From: Firm-04 sp045591925
GTDB taxonomy: Bacteria; Bacillota; Clostridia; Oscillospirales; Ruminococcaceae
DNA length: 64,000 bases
Reading direction: 5' to 3'
Assembly: GCA_045591925.1 (NCBI GenBank)
Contig: JAZNTW010000013.1
Span: forward strand, 21,355 to 85,354
Part shown: positions 43,533 to 51,058 of the stretch, piece after piece
Position numbering within the stretch: position 1 is the stretch's first letter
Layout of the letters: each line of letters begins with the position of its first letter
Program-made: the position numbers and the translations under genes
The notes under the pieces: model-generated
Told to the model about the DNA's origin: nothing
Database searches by the model: none
The model's input: only the letters and a program-made list of their open reading frames with translations

Positions 43533-44304
43533 TGTGAAATGCGTTTTACTGCATGATAATTTCCAAAACTTCAAAGGCTACAACATCCCGAAGGCGCAGC
43601 TTGTTATCGCAGACATCCCGTATAACATCGGCGGCGATTTTTATGCCAGCCGTCCCGACTGGTATGTAGACGGCGACAATCAGAACGGCGAAAGCAGCAA
43701 AGCACACAAGGCTGCATTTCACACGGACTACACCTTTAACATCGCTGAATACTTCGCCTTCTGTAACCGACTGCTCAAAAAAGAGCCGTCCAAAGGTGAA
43801 AAGGACGCTCCGTGTATGATCGTGTTCTGCGCCTTTCAGCAGATACCGAAGGTCATCCGGCAGGCGGAGAAATACGGCTTCAAGAAGTATCAGTTTTTGT
43901 GCTTTATGAAGAATTATAGTCCGCAGGTGCTGAAAGCGAACATGAGGATCGTGGGAGCAACAGAATATGCACTGGTGCTTTACAGAAACAAGCTGCCGAA
44001 GTTCCGCAATACCGATGCGGACGGCAAGCGGCACATGATCTTCGACCACTTCGACTGGGTGCGTGACGGCAGGGATATCCCGAAGATACATCCGAGCCAA
44101 AAGCCGGTGAATCTTCTGAAACGGCTGATCGGTATTTTTACCGATGAGGGCGATGTGGTTATCGATCCCTGCGCCGGTTCAGGCTCTACGCTGCGTGCGG
44201 CGAGGGAGCTTGGCAGACACAGCTACGGCTTTGAAGTCAGCAGGGATTTTTACAACAAAGCCTGTGAGCAGATGCTTGGGGAGGTGCTGGATGACAAAGC
44301 ATGA
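43525..44304 (+). CDS. DNA methyltransferase, beta-class, DIPY motif
   Basis: A 259-aa amino-methyltransferase. The catalytic motif is IADIPYNIGG, with Ile where Pro is normal; the SAM-binding motif is VIDPCAGSGSTLRA near residue 212. The KIHPSQKPVNLLKRLI segment between them is a family marker. GGAGGG lies 5 bp before the ATG at 43525. No obvious separate target domain is seen. It overlaps neighbours on both sides. Confidence 0.88.
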   Translation: MADVKCVLLHDNFQNFKGYNIPKAQLVIADIPYNIGGDFYASRPDWYVDGDNQNGESSKAHKAAFHTDYTFNIAEYFAFCNRLLKKEPSKGEKDAPCMIVFCAFQQIPKVIRQAEKYGFKKYQFLCFMKNYSPQVLKANMRIVGATEYALVLYRNKLPKFRNTDADGKRHMIFDHFDWVRDGRDIPKIHPSQKPVNLLKRLIGIFTDEGDVVIDPCAGSGSTLRAARELGRHSYGFEVSRDFYNKACEQMLGEVLDDKA

Positions 44305-44497
44305 ATGTGCGGTCGTGACCGCGTACACAGAGATTTCGATGCTGAAAGGCGATGATCTGAAATATCTGTATAATTACCTTTCCGGCTTCATCGGCAGACC
44401 GGTGTATACACACGAGATTCCTGCGGTGGCGGCAGCTTATAGGAAACAGATCAGAGAGGATTTCCTTGCGATATGCAGGAATGCGACCGATGCCTGA
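44291..44497 (+). CDS. Small phage protein, DUF7736-like
   Basis: A 68-aa protein: AVVTAYTEISMLKGDDLKYLYNYLSGFIGRPVYTHEIP and so on. Similar short proteins occur throughout clostridial phages beside methyltransferases. GGGGAGG lies about 6 bp upstream. It overlaps the genes on both sides (14 and 8 bp). Function unknown. Confidence 0.75.
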   Translation: MTKHECAVVTAYTEISMLKGDDLKYLYNYLSGFIGRPVYTHEIPAVAAAYRKQIREDFLAICRNATDA

Positions 44498-45125
44498 CCT
44501 TGTAAAAAGCATCGGCTACGATCAGGGCGAGATCATCCGGAACATTCTAAAGCTCCATGTGCCGGAGGGAAGAATCGATTGCGATCCGACCTTCAGCACA
44601 GGGGCTTTCTACAATGGAACGGACATTGCCCTGCCGCAGTACCGCTTTGATATCTTTCCGCAGCGGAGCGATGTAGTACAGTCGGATGCAAGGCATCTTC
44701 CGCTTGCAGACAGCAGTATTTCCTGCATGATGCTCGATCCGCCGTTTTTAGCGACCAAAGGAAAATCGCTGAGCAGAACTGACGGCAACATCATCAACAG
44801 GCGTTTTGGTGTATATCCCGATGAAAAGAGCCTACACCGATGCTATTCGGATATGCTTTCGGAGGCATACAGAGTCCTGAAACCGGACGGCATCCTGATC
44901 TTCAAGTGTCAGGACAAGGTCAGCAGCGGCAGGCAGTATCTGAGCCATGTTTATATCATAAACGAGGCGGTAAAGATCGGCTTCTATCCGAAAGACATCT
45001 TTGTGCTGCTTGCGAAAAGCCGACTGGTAGCTGACTGGCAAAAGCGGAATCAGAAGCACAGCCGCAAGTATCATGCGTATTTTATCGTGCTTCAAAAATC
45101 TGACAGGCGCATCAAGTACGTCTGA
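44490..45125 (+). CDS. SAM-dependent methyltransferase with DPPF motif
   Basis: A 211-aa protein. CDPTFSTGAFYNG near the start could be a relaxed SAM-binding loop. MMLDPPFLATKG is the catalytic DPPF motif, and EAYRVLKPDGILIFKCQD a typical strand after it. The order and size fit a small alpha/gamma-type DNA methyltransferase; DPPF is often N6-adenine. AGGA lies 8 bp upstream. It ends 14 bp before the C5 methyltransferase gene. Confidence 0.8.
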   Translation: MPDLVKSIGYDQGEIIRNILKLHVPEGRIDCDPTFSTGAFYNGTDIALPQYRFDIFPQRSDVVQSDARHLPLADSSISCMMLDPPFLATKGKSLSRTDGNIINRRFGVYPDEKSLHRCYSDMLSEAYRVLKPDGILIFKCQDKVSSGRQYLSHVYIINEAVKIGFYPKDIFVLLAKSRLVADWQKRNQKHSRKYHAYFIVLQKSDRRIKYV

Positions 45126-45139
45126 GTCAGGAGGAATAA

Positions 45140-47500
45140 ATGAAAACAAAACATCTGACGCTCGGCAGCCTGTTTGACGGCTCCGGCGGCTTTCCGCTTG
45201 GCGGCATCCTCGCAGGGATCGAGCCGAAGTGGAGCAGCGAAATTGAACCTTTCCCGGTACTTGTCACGCACAGGCGTCTGCCGGGGGTAAAGCACTACGG
45301 CGATGTATCTACGCTGAACGGCGCGGAGCTTCCGCCGGTAGATATCATCACCTTCGGCAGCCCGTGCCAAGACCTGTCCATTGCGGGCAAGCGTGCCGGA
45401 ATCCATCACGGTGATCGGTCGAACCTGTTCTTTCAGGCGATCCGTATCATCAAAGAAATGAGGGATGCAACAAATGGACAATACCCGCGATACTGCGTCT
45501 GGGAGAACGTCCCCGGCGCTTTCTCCTCCAACGGAGGAAATGACTTCAAAGCTGTCCTCGAAGCAGTTATCGGAGTTAAAGAAGAAGGGATCGAGGTGCC
45601 TGCGCCTGAAAATCACAGATGGGCAAAAGCAGACGTATATCTGGGAGACAGATGGAGCGTGGCTTACCGAGTTTTCGATGCTCAATACTGGGGTGTCCCC
45701 CAGCGAAGAGCAAGAATCTACCTTATCGCAGATTTTGCTGGCGGAAGTGCCGGAGAAGTATTATTTAAGTCCGAAGGCGTGTCTGGGTATACTCCGCAGG
45801 GCTTCCGTGCGTGGCAAGGAGTTGCCGGAGGTGCTGCGGAAAGCGCTGGAGAGACAGGCGGGCGGTCTGACGCTGGAGGTGGAACCCTCTGCCTGAATCC
45901 GCAGGGCAATTCCGGTGTCGGCATCACCGAGGACAAAGCGCTTGCGCTGGTCGCTCAGGATCATGGCAATCATCCTGCGGTGCTTCACGCAGTCGGCATT
46001 GACGGCTACAATGCCGCAGTGACCGATGATACCGCAGCAACGCTCGGTGTAAATTGCGGAATGTCAACCGGCAGAAACGGTGTCCTACAGGCGGCGGGAT
46101 TCTCAACGGAACACAGCGCAAAGGCTCGGAGCATCGGCTACGAGGAGGAAGTCTCCCCGACGCTGAGAGCCGGTGTCGTTCCGGCGGCACTCTCGGTCGA
46201 AAACCATCCGACAGACGGTCGCGTAAAGATTCGTGAGGATGACACCTGCCAGACTCTTTGCAGCCGAGCCGGAACAGGCGGAAATAATGTGCCGCTTGTC
46301 GCTGAACCTGTCACATTGAAGATCAGGTCAGGATGTGCAGGCGGCGGCAAGGGCGCTCTTTGGCAGACCGATAAATCTGCAACGCTCGGAACGAATAATG
46401 ACCAGACGCTCTTTCAGCCGGAAATCAAAGCCTTCGGTGTATGCAGCAAGCATTCCAATGCGATGATGTCAGACAATCCGCACAGCGGTTTCTATGAAGC
46501 GACTACAAGCAGAACACTCGACCAAAGTGGCGGTCATGCGATATCAAGCAATCAGGGCGGCATCTGCGTGGTAGCACCTGCGCCGGAGACATTCGATGTG
46601 CGTTTCACATCTGACGGCACAAAGAATGCACGTGGGCATTGCTACCCGACGGACATTTCCCGATGCCTTGATACAAGTGAGGCAAATCCGGACAGTAATC
46701 ACGATGGAGTTGCAGTGGTTGCGCTTGAACCGGGGGCTGCATCCCGTGTCGGCGGTCATGTATATAGTGACGGCAAAAGCGGAACGCTCCGTGCCAATGC
46801 CGGAGATAATCAGCAGGCTGTTGTGATGCCTGAAACATTCTCCCTGCAAGGCTCAATGATCGGACGCTCGGATGAGAACGGGCCGCAGGGTGACGGCATC
46901 AACGAGGATGTGTGCTTTACGCTGAATACAACGGACAGGCACGCTGTCGCCGCACCTGATCCGGCTTACGCAATTTCCCGTGACAATCACTTCGCCGTTT
47001 CGGAGGATGTATCTGTCACGGCGGTGGCAAGAGGTCCTGCGGCAGTCGCAGCACCGGCAGACCACTATTGCACCAGTAAAAATTCCCACCACACAGTGGC
47101 GGCACACGAACAGGCAAACACGCTGGTCGCTTCCGACTGGAAAGATCCTCCGCTTGTGAACGACCTTCCGAATGACGAGCCGGTATATATCGTTCGCCGT
47201 CTGACTCCGGTGGAGTGCGCCAGATTGCAGGGATTCCCTGACTGGTGGTGTGCCGACCTTGCAATTACTGATCCTTCCGATGAGGAGATCGCTTTCTGGA
47301 CGGAGGTCTGGGAAACATGGCGGCAAATCACCAATCCCAAGGGCAAGCCAAAAACGGAAAAGCAGATCAGAAAATGGTTGGCTGATCCGTACACGGATTC
47401 AGCGGAGTACAAGCTGTGGGGCAACGGTGTCTCAGAGCCGGTCGTATACTTCGTGCTTTCCGGCATCGCATGGGCAGCGCAGAGAGATACACAAAAGTGA
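45140..47500 (+). CDS. DNA cytosine-5 methyltransferase with repeat-filled target domain
   Basis: A 786-aa protein. Catalytic motifs: I SLFDGSGGFPLGG, IV GSPCQDLSIAGKR (catalytic Cys near residue 75), VI WENVPG, VIII PQRRARIYLIA (near 188), IX RRLTPVECARLQGFP (near 685) and X GNGVSEPVVYFVL. The stretch between VIII and IX is about 450 residues, far longer than usual, and contains about nine copies of a loose 35-45-residue unit (acidic residue, then TL, then Asn/Gly, then AV). This suggests several target-recognition elements. Confidence 0.93.
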   Translation: MKTKHLTLGSLFDGSGGFPLGGILAGIEPKWSSEIEPFPVLVTHRRLPGVKHYGDVSTLNGAELPPVDIITFGSPCQDLSIAGKRAGIHHGDRSNLFFQAIRIIKEMRDATNGQYPRYCVWENVPGAFSSNGGNDFKAVLEAVIGVKEEGIEVPAPENHRWAKADVYLGDRWSVAYRVFDAQYWGVPQRRARIYLIADFAGGSAGEVLFKSEGVSGYTPQGFRAWQGVAGGAAESAGETGGRSDAGGGTLCLNPQGNSGVGITEDKALALVAQDHGNHPAVLHAVGIDGYNAAVTDDTAATLGVNCGMSTGRNGVLQAAGFSTEHSAKARSIGYEEEVSPTLRAGVVPAALSVENHPTDGRVKIREDDTCQTLCSRAGTGGNNVPLVAEPVTLKIRSGCAGGGKGALWQTDKSATLGTNNDQTLFQPEIKAFGVCSKHSNAMMSDNPHSGFYEATTSRTLDQSGGHAISSNQGGICVVAPAPETFDVRFTSDGTKNARGHCYPTDISRCLDTSEANPDSNHDGVAVVALEPGAASRVGGHVYSDGKSGTLRANAGDNQQAVVMPETFSLQGSMIGRSDENGPQGDGINEDVCFTLNTTDRHAVAAPDPAYAISRDNHFAVSEDVSVTAVARGPAAVAAPADHYCTSKNSHHTVAAHEQANTLVASDWKDPPLVNDLPNDEPVYIVRRLTPVECARLQGFPDWWCADLAITDPSDEEIAFWTEVWETWRQITNPKGKPKTEKQIRKWLADPYTDSAEYKLWGNGVSEPVVYFVLSGIAWAAQRDTQK
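45474..45896 (+). CDS. Overlapping gene nested in the cytosine methyltransferase
   Basis: A 140-codon frame inside the methyltransferase gene, in another frame. Its C-terminal half (STLSQILLAEVPEKYYLSPKA, then CLGILRRASVRGKELPEVLR) has a form I know from separately annotated small phage proteins found at cytosine methyltransferase loci. The same bases encode motif VIII (PQRRARIYLIA) in the main frame, so both frames seem constrained. No strong ribosome site is seen (GAGGG further upstream). Function unknown. Confidence 0.5.
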   Translation: MDNTRDTASGRTSPALSPPTEEMTSKLSSKQLSELKKKGSRCLRLKITDGQKQTYIWETDGAWLTEFSMLNTGVSPSEEQESTLSQILLAEVPEKYYLSPKACLGILRRASVRGKELPEVLRKALERQAGGLTLEVEPSA

Positions 47501-47577
47501 ACGCATAACGTGCCCGTTTTGAAACGATGAAACGAAAACTCCCGAATCTGCGTTACTTTGATTTCGCAAAGATACAC

Positions 47578-47760
47578 TCATTCAGATTTCTTGTCTCCGC
47601 CAAGCTTGATCTTTCCGTGCTTTTCCTCATATTTTTCAATGCAGTCACGGATCAGGATCAGAACCTGACTGTTGGCAGAACGACCTTCGTAATCAGCAAC
47701 AACGTGAAGTTTATCAAGCATCTCCTGTTCAATACGGATGGATACACTTTTAATAGCCAT
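47578..47760 (-). CDS. Ribbon-helix-helix (CopG/Arc) regulator
   Basis: A 60-aa protein: KSVSIRIEQEMLDKLHVVADYEGRSANSQVLILIRDCIEKYE, an RHH fold whose first strand binds DNA. GAAAGGAAG precedes the ATG. It is transcribed leftward, opposite to its surroundings, and divergently from the SLOG-like gene, whose promoter it probably controls. One of few leftward genes in the phage block. Confidence 0.85.
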   Translation of the reverse strand: MAIKSVSIRIEQEMLDKLHVVADYEGRSANSQVLILIRDCIEKYEEKHGKIKLGGDKKSE

Positions 47761-47790
47761 AAAACAACTTCCTTTCAGATATATTATGAC

Positions 47791-47819
47791 TTTATTTTAG
47801 ACCTGTTTTGTGGTATAAT
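47791..47819 (+). promoter_or_regulatory. Promoter of the SLOG-like gene, extended -10
   Basis: TTTATT (47791-47796), 17-bp spacer, TGG-TATAAT (47811-47819), so a TGn-extended -10. Downstream lie repeats GTATCT and ATATCT (47840-47857), possible operator half-sites for the RHH protein. Confidence 0.65.
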
Positions 47820-47873
47820 GTTTGAAATGGATATAAAGTGTATCTAAAATATATCTATAAGGAGTTGTGCGGT

Positions 47874-48212
47874 ATGAAAATAGCAATTATTGGCTCACGG
47901 GGACTTCATGTGAATGACCTTGAACGGTATTTGCCGGAGAATGTCACGGAAATCGTCAGCGGAGGAGCAAGGGGCATTGATTCGGATGCGCGGGCATATG
48001 CACAGGCACACGGCATTCCGCTGAAGGAGTTTCTGCCGGATTATGAACGCTTCGGCAGGAGCGCCCCGCTGAAAAGGAATCTGGAGATCATCGCCTATGC
48101 CGATGTGGTGCTTGCATTCTGGGACGGACAGTCCCGCGGTACAAAATATGTGATCGACCACTGCCGGGAACAGCGTGTTCCAGTCAGAGTTTTCGCACCG
48201 AGAAAGAAATAG
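47874..48212 (+). CDS. SLOG/DUF2493-type nucleotide-binding protein
   Basis: A 112-aa Rossmann-like protein: IAIIGSRGLH, VSGGARGIDSDARAYAQAHG, DVVLAFWDGQSRGTKYVID. These fit the SLOG superfamily, related to DprA and the Lonely-guy nucleotide-processing enzymes. The ATG at 47874 has AAGGAG about 9 bp upstream. The role in phages is unknown; SLOG proteins sense or make nucleotide signals in some defence settings. Confidence 0.82.
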   Translation: MKIAIIGSRGLHVNDLERYLPENVTEIVSGGARGIDSDARAYAQAHGIPLKEFLPDYERFGRSAPLKRNLEIIAYADVVLAFWDGQSRGTKYVIDHCREQRVPVRVFAPRKK

Positions 48213-48218
48213 TAATAA

Positions 48219-48286
48219 AGAAGCCATGCAGCAAATTGTGAACATTCTGATACTAAGTCAGGTGTTCTGCCGCAGGCTTCTTTTTT
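48219..48286 (+). terminator. Rho-independent terminator after the SLOG-like gene
   Basis: AAGAAGCCATGC (48219-48230) pairs with GCAGGCTTC (48272-48280) plus bulge, followed by TTTTTT (48281-48286). The middle can fold further. Confidence 0.65.
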
Positions 48287-48348
48287 ACACTCGTATTATG
48301 CACAATCAGTGGGGCGGATATGCCCCGTACATTCTCCGTTTTACAGTC

Positions 48349-48377
48349 TTGCATTCCGGGGCAAAAGACGGTAATAT
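48349..48377 (+). promoter_or_regulatory. Array promoter 1
   Basis: TTGCAT (48349-48354), 17-bp spacer, TAATAT (48372-48377). First rightward member of a family of promoters that share an exact 17-bp spacer, GGTAATATGTGAC or AGTTAATATGTCAC around the -10, and an upstream GTACATT. Here the upstream box is diverged (GTACATTCTCCG). Confidence 0.75.
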
Positions 48378-48447
48378 GTGACTACGAAAACGCCGCAGCC
48401 CAAGCGCACAGGGCGCAAGGGGCGGCAGTAAAAACGGAGGTTTTATT

Positions 48448-49434
48448 ATGGAAATCAAGTACAATATCGAAAAGAGTCAGCGCAAAGCACTGGCACAGAA
48501 AATCGCAGAGATCATCGGTGCGGAGGTCGAGTACCTCGGTGTTCCGAGCTGCGCCTACCAGATCGATTTCTTCACGCTGAGCAAGGACGCGGTCCTCAGC
48601 TTCACCGACCGCAGCGACACCGAGATCGTAGAGAAGGTTCTGGACGGGCTTGCCGATGCAGGCTACAACGGCGAGACGATCACTCCGCCGGCAGGAACGG
48701 ATACCGCAACGGAAGCCGAAGAAAACTATGTCGAGATCGATGTGACCATTATCTCCGACACCGAGGAGGATACGCCGGACACCGATGAAGAGGTCACCAA
48801 TGACAATGAGCCGGAGACCGAAACGGACGGCTTCCCAATTGCGGTAACGGTCGCTCTTCCGCTGGCTGACCACACGGTGCAGAGCCTCACGAACCTCATC
48901 TGCATGATCCACGCAAGGGGCGCACTTCTCAGCAAGGCGACCTGCGGAGCATTCGCCGCCGATAAGAGCCTTGTGGATGAGATTGGCGGACATGAGTTCC
49001 GCAGCACTTACGAGCTGATCGCCTTTATCAGAGAATGGGGTGAGACAAATCCGCCTCTGACCGGCATTTCCTTTGACAGCGACAAGCTCACCTTTGACGG
49101 CTTCGGTGAGGCGCAGGATGCCGACCATGTACAGACCTTCATGAAGCTCGCCGGCGCGATGAATCGTATGGCGCTTACGCAGAAGCGTGTGCAGGCAAAG
49201 GATGTGGACGATAGCAACGAGAAGTATTCGCTCCGCGTCTGGCTGATCCGCCTTGGACTGAACGGAGCAGACTGCAAGGCAGACCGCAAGCGCCTGATGG
49301 AGAACCTTTCCGGGCATTCGGCTTTCCGCAACGATGCGGAGCGTGAGCGTTGGGAAGCAAAGCAGAAGGCAAAGCGTGAAGCTGCCAAAGCCGAGCAGAA
49401 CGAGGAGGACAATGACGATGCAGTTTCCGAATGA
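48448..49434 (+). CDS. Phage protein sharing a C-terminal tail with the amidoligase
   Basis: A 328-aa protein, unassigned. Residues 1-95 form one domain, residues 100-130 are an acidic linker and 135-245 another domain. The C-terminal part (RVWLIRLGLNGADCKADRKRLMENLSGHSAFR, read in two pieces) resembles the end of the amidoligase 2.5 kb downstream (RTWLMRMGFIG... then ENLTGNAAFR). This suggests that both bind the same partner or substrate. ACGGAGG lies upstream. It begins the first array unit. Confidence 0.7.
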   Translation: MEIKYNIEKSQRKALAQKIAEIIGAEVEYLGVPSCAYQIDFFTLSKDAVLSFTDRSDTEIVEKVLDGLADAGYNGETITPPAGTDTATEAEENYVEIDVTIISDTEEDTPDTDEEVTNDNEPETETDGFPIAVTVALPLADHTVQSLTNLICMIHARGALLSKATCGAFAADKSLVDEIGGHEFRSTYELIAFIREWGETNPPLTGISFDSDKLTFDGFGEAQDADHVQTFMKLAGAMNRMALTQKRVQAKDVDDSNEKYSLRVWLIRLGLNGADCKADRKRLMENLSGHSAFRNDAERERWEAKQKAKREAAKAEQNEEDNDDAVSE

Positions 49435-49663
49435 ACGACAGCTCCAAGCCCTGCGGGAGCGTTATCCTGCAGGCACACACATCCGCCTGAACCATATGGA
49501 CGATCCCTATGCACCGGTTCCGGAAGGAACGATCGGCGAGGTTCAGTACATTGATGACGGGGGCAATATTCACATGATATGGAAGAACGGCAGAACGCTC
49601 TCGCTGATCGATGGGGTGGACGATTTCACCATTATCACCAATGACAAGGAGGAAGGAAAATGA
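49412..49663 (+). CDS. DUF4314 protein
   Basis: An 83-aa protein: LRERYPAGTHIRLNHMDDPYAPVPEGTIGEVQYIDDGGNIHMIWKNGRTLSLI in pieces, the DUF4314 pattern, an SH3-like barrel found in phage and mobile elements. GAGGAGG lies 4 bp before the ATG at 49412 and 10 bp before a second ATG at 49418, so either may be used. It overlaps its neighbours. Confidence 0.85.
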   Translation: MTMQFPNERQLQALRERYPAGTHIRLNHMDDPYAPVPEGTIGEVQYIDDGGNIHMIWKNGRTLSLIDGVDDFTIITNDKEEGK

Positions 49664-50076
49664 TCTACTTAGCCTACGGCTCGAATCTTCACATCGAGCA
49701 TATGCAGCAGCGCTGCCCCACCGCCGAAGTTCTCGGTACGAGCACGCTCCACGGATACCGACTGGTGTTCAACGGCGTGGCGACTATCGAGCCTGACCCC
49801 GACCGCAGCGTCCCCGTCCTACTCTGGGACATCAAGCCCGCTGATGAGATCCCGCTTGACCGTTACGAGGGGTATCCTCGGCTCTACCGCCGGGATACTG
49901 TGCAGGTCGAGCTGGATGGAAAGACGGTCGATGCGATGGTCTACATCATGAACCCCAAGGGCATCGCACCGCCCAGCCCCTATTATTACGATGTGATCCG
50001 CAAGGGCTATAAAATGAATGGACTGGACATAGCAGTGCTGGAACAGGCCCGGCAGGAATCCCTGACCAAACGCTGA
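49660..50076 (+). CDS. Gamma-glutamylcyclotransferase-like (AIG2) protein 1
   Basis: A 138-aa protein. LAYGSNLHIEHMQQRCP is the substrate loop (YGSN), and LDRYEGYPRLYRR holds the catalytic Glu. Enzymes of this fold release 5-oxoproline from gamma-glutamyl amines or peptides. Its start overlaps DUF4314 by 4 bp. With the amidoligase nearby it fits a known phage pairing of ligase and cyclotransferase. Confidence 0.9.
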   Translation: MIYLAYGSNLHIEHMQQRCPTAEVLGTSTLHGYRLVFNGVATIEPDPDRSVPVLLWDIKPADEIPLDRYEGYPRLYRRDTVQVELDGKTVDAMVYIMNPKGIAPPSPYYYDVIRKGYKMNGLDIAVLEQARQESLTKR

Positions 50077-50082
50077 ACGCGC

Positions 50083-50160
50083 CACGTTCGCCCGTGTGGG
50101 GCTTTATAGGTATCCTTCGACATGTTACCCCGTTTCAGTTTCCGCCCCACACGGCACGTT
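50083..50160 (+). repeat. Array palindrome 1
   Basis: Imperfect palindrome closing the first unit: outer CGCCACGTTCGCCCGTGTGG against CCACACGGCACGTT, with CGTGTGGGGC (50093-50102) pairing GCCCCACACGG (50144-50154). First of eight related copies; the internal loop differs between copies. Confidence 0.75.
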
Positions 50161-50229
50161 TTACGGCGAGTCATATAATGAACAAATAACGCCGCAGAAT
50201 CGCCCGATATGATCTCTACATTTAGCCGC

Positions 50230-50258
50230 TTGATAACCTCCGCAGGGTATGGTAATAT
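50230..50258 (+). promoter_or_regulatory. Array promoter 2
   Basis: TTGATA (50230-50235), spacer 17, TAATAT (50253-50258); upstream CTACATTTAGCCGC. Confidence 0.8.
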
Positions 50259-50310
50259 GTCACACAACGGTAGGCGGATGCCCGCTAAACACCTGAACGG
50301 AGGAGATTAC

Positions 50311-50781
50311 ATGAGCAAGAAAAGATACTACCTCGCATACGGAAGCAATCTGAACCGCAAGCAGATGGAGATGCGATGCCCCGGTGCAAGGGTTGTCGGA
50401 ACAGCATTGATTGAAGGCTACGGGCTGCTGTTCAAGGGCAGCAAGACCGGATTTTACCTGACCATCGAGCCAAAAGCCGACGGTGTTGTTCCGGTCGCAG
50501 TCTGGGAGGTCACGGCAGAGCATGAGCGAATGCTCGACCGCTACGAGGGCTGCCCTGTCTGCTACTATAAGAAAGAGATCAGCCTTCCGGTGCGCAGAGC
50601 GAAAAGCGGCAGGACACTCCAGACCAACGGCTTTCTGTACATCATGAATGAAAAGCGCCGGCTCGGAGAACCGACACCAAGATATTTCTGGACTTGTGTA
50701 CAGGGCTACCGGTCATTCGGATTCGATCCGGAATTCCTCTACGAAGCCTATGAACGCAGTACGAGGTATCTGTACCGATAA
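50311..50781 (+). CDS. Gamma-glutamylcyclotransferase-like (AIG2) protein 2
   Basis: A 156-aa paralogue of the preceding gene: LAYGSNLNRKQMEMRCPGA and MLDRYEGCPVCYYKK, with both active-site elements kept. GGAGG lies 7 bp before the ATG at 50311; an upstream extension to 50209 is rejected because it contains the promoter. The copy is more distant than a recent duplicate would be (roughly one third identity by eye), so the two probably act on different substrates. Confidence 0.9.
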   Translation: MSKKRYYLAYGSNLNRKQMEMRCPGARVVGTALIEGYGLLFKGSKTGFYLTIEPKADGVVPVAVWEVTAEHERMLDRYEGCPVCYYKKEISLPVRRAKSGRTLQTNGFLYIMNEKRRLGEPTPRYFWTCVQGYRSFGFDPEFLYEAYERSTRYLYR

Positions 50782-50975
50782 GAAAAGCGGCGGCATGGCG
50801 GGGATCGCTCCCCGCTGTCCTGACCGCTGATTTTATACCTCACTGGGGGCCTCCGAAAATGAGAGATCCTATTCCATTGTATCCAAGTTTACCATAAAAA
50901 CGCAAGGATATCAAGTATGTAAAAGTACCAGAGATACGGCAAAAATACACCGAAATGATCTGTACATTTAGCCGC

Positions 50976-51004
50976 TTGATATATCCTCCGAAAGACGGTA
51001 ATAT
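50976..51004 (+). promoter_or_regulatory. Array promoter 3
   Basis: TTGATA (50976-50981), spacer 17, TAATAT (50999-51004); complete TGTACATTTAGCCGC box immediately upstream. Drives the amidoligase. Confidence 0.85.
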
Positions 51005-51058
51005 GTGACACAACGAAAGGCAGACAGCCTTCCGAAAACCGAAACGGAGGATACAAAA

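Noticed and set aside
48382..49317. A 311-codon open frame on the minus strand
   Set aside because: Shadow of the 48,448 gene; its start lies inside coding sequence without a ribosome site.
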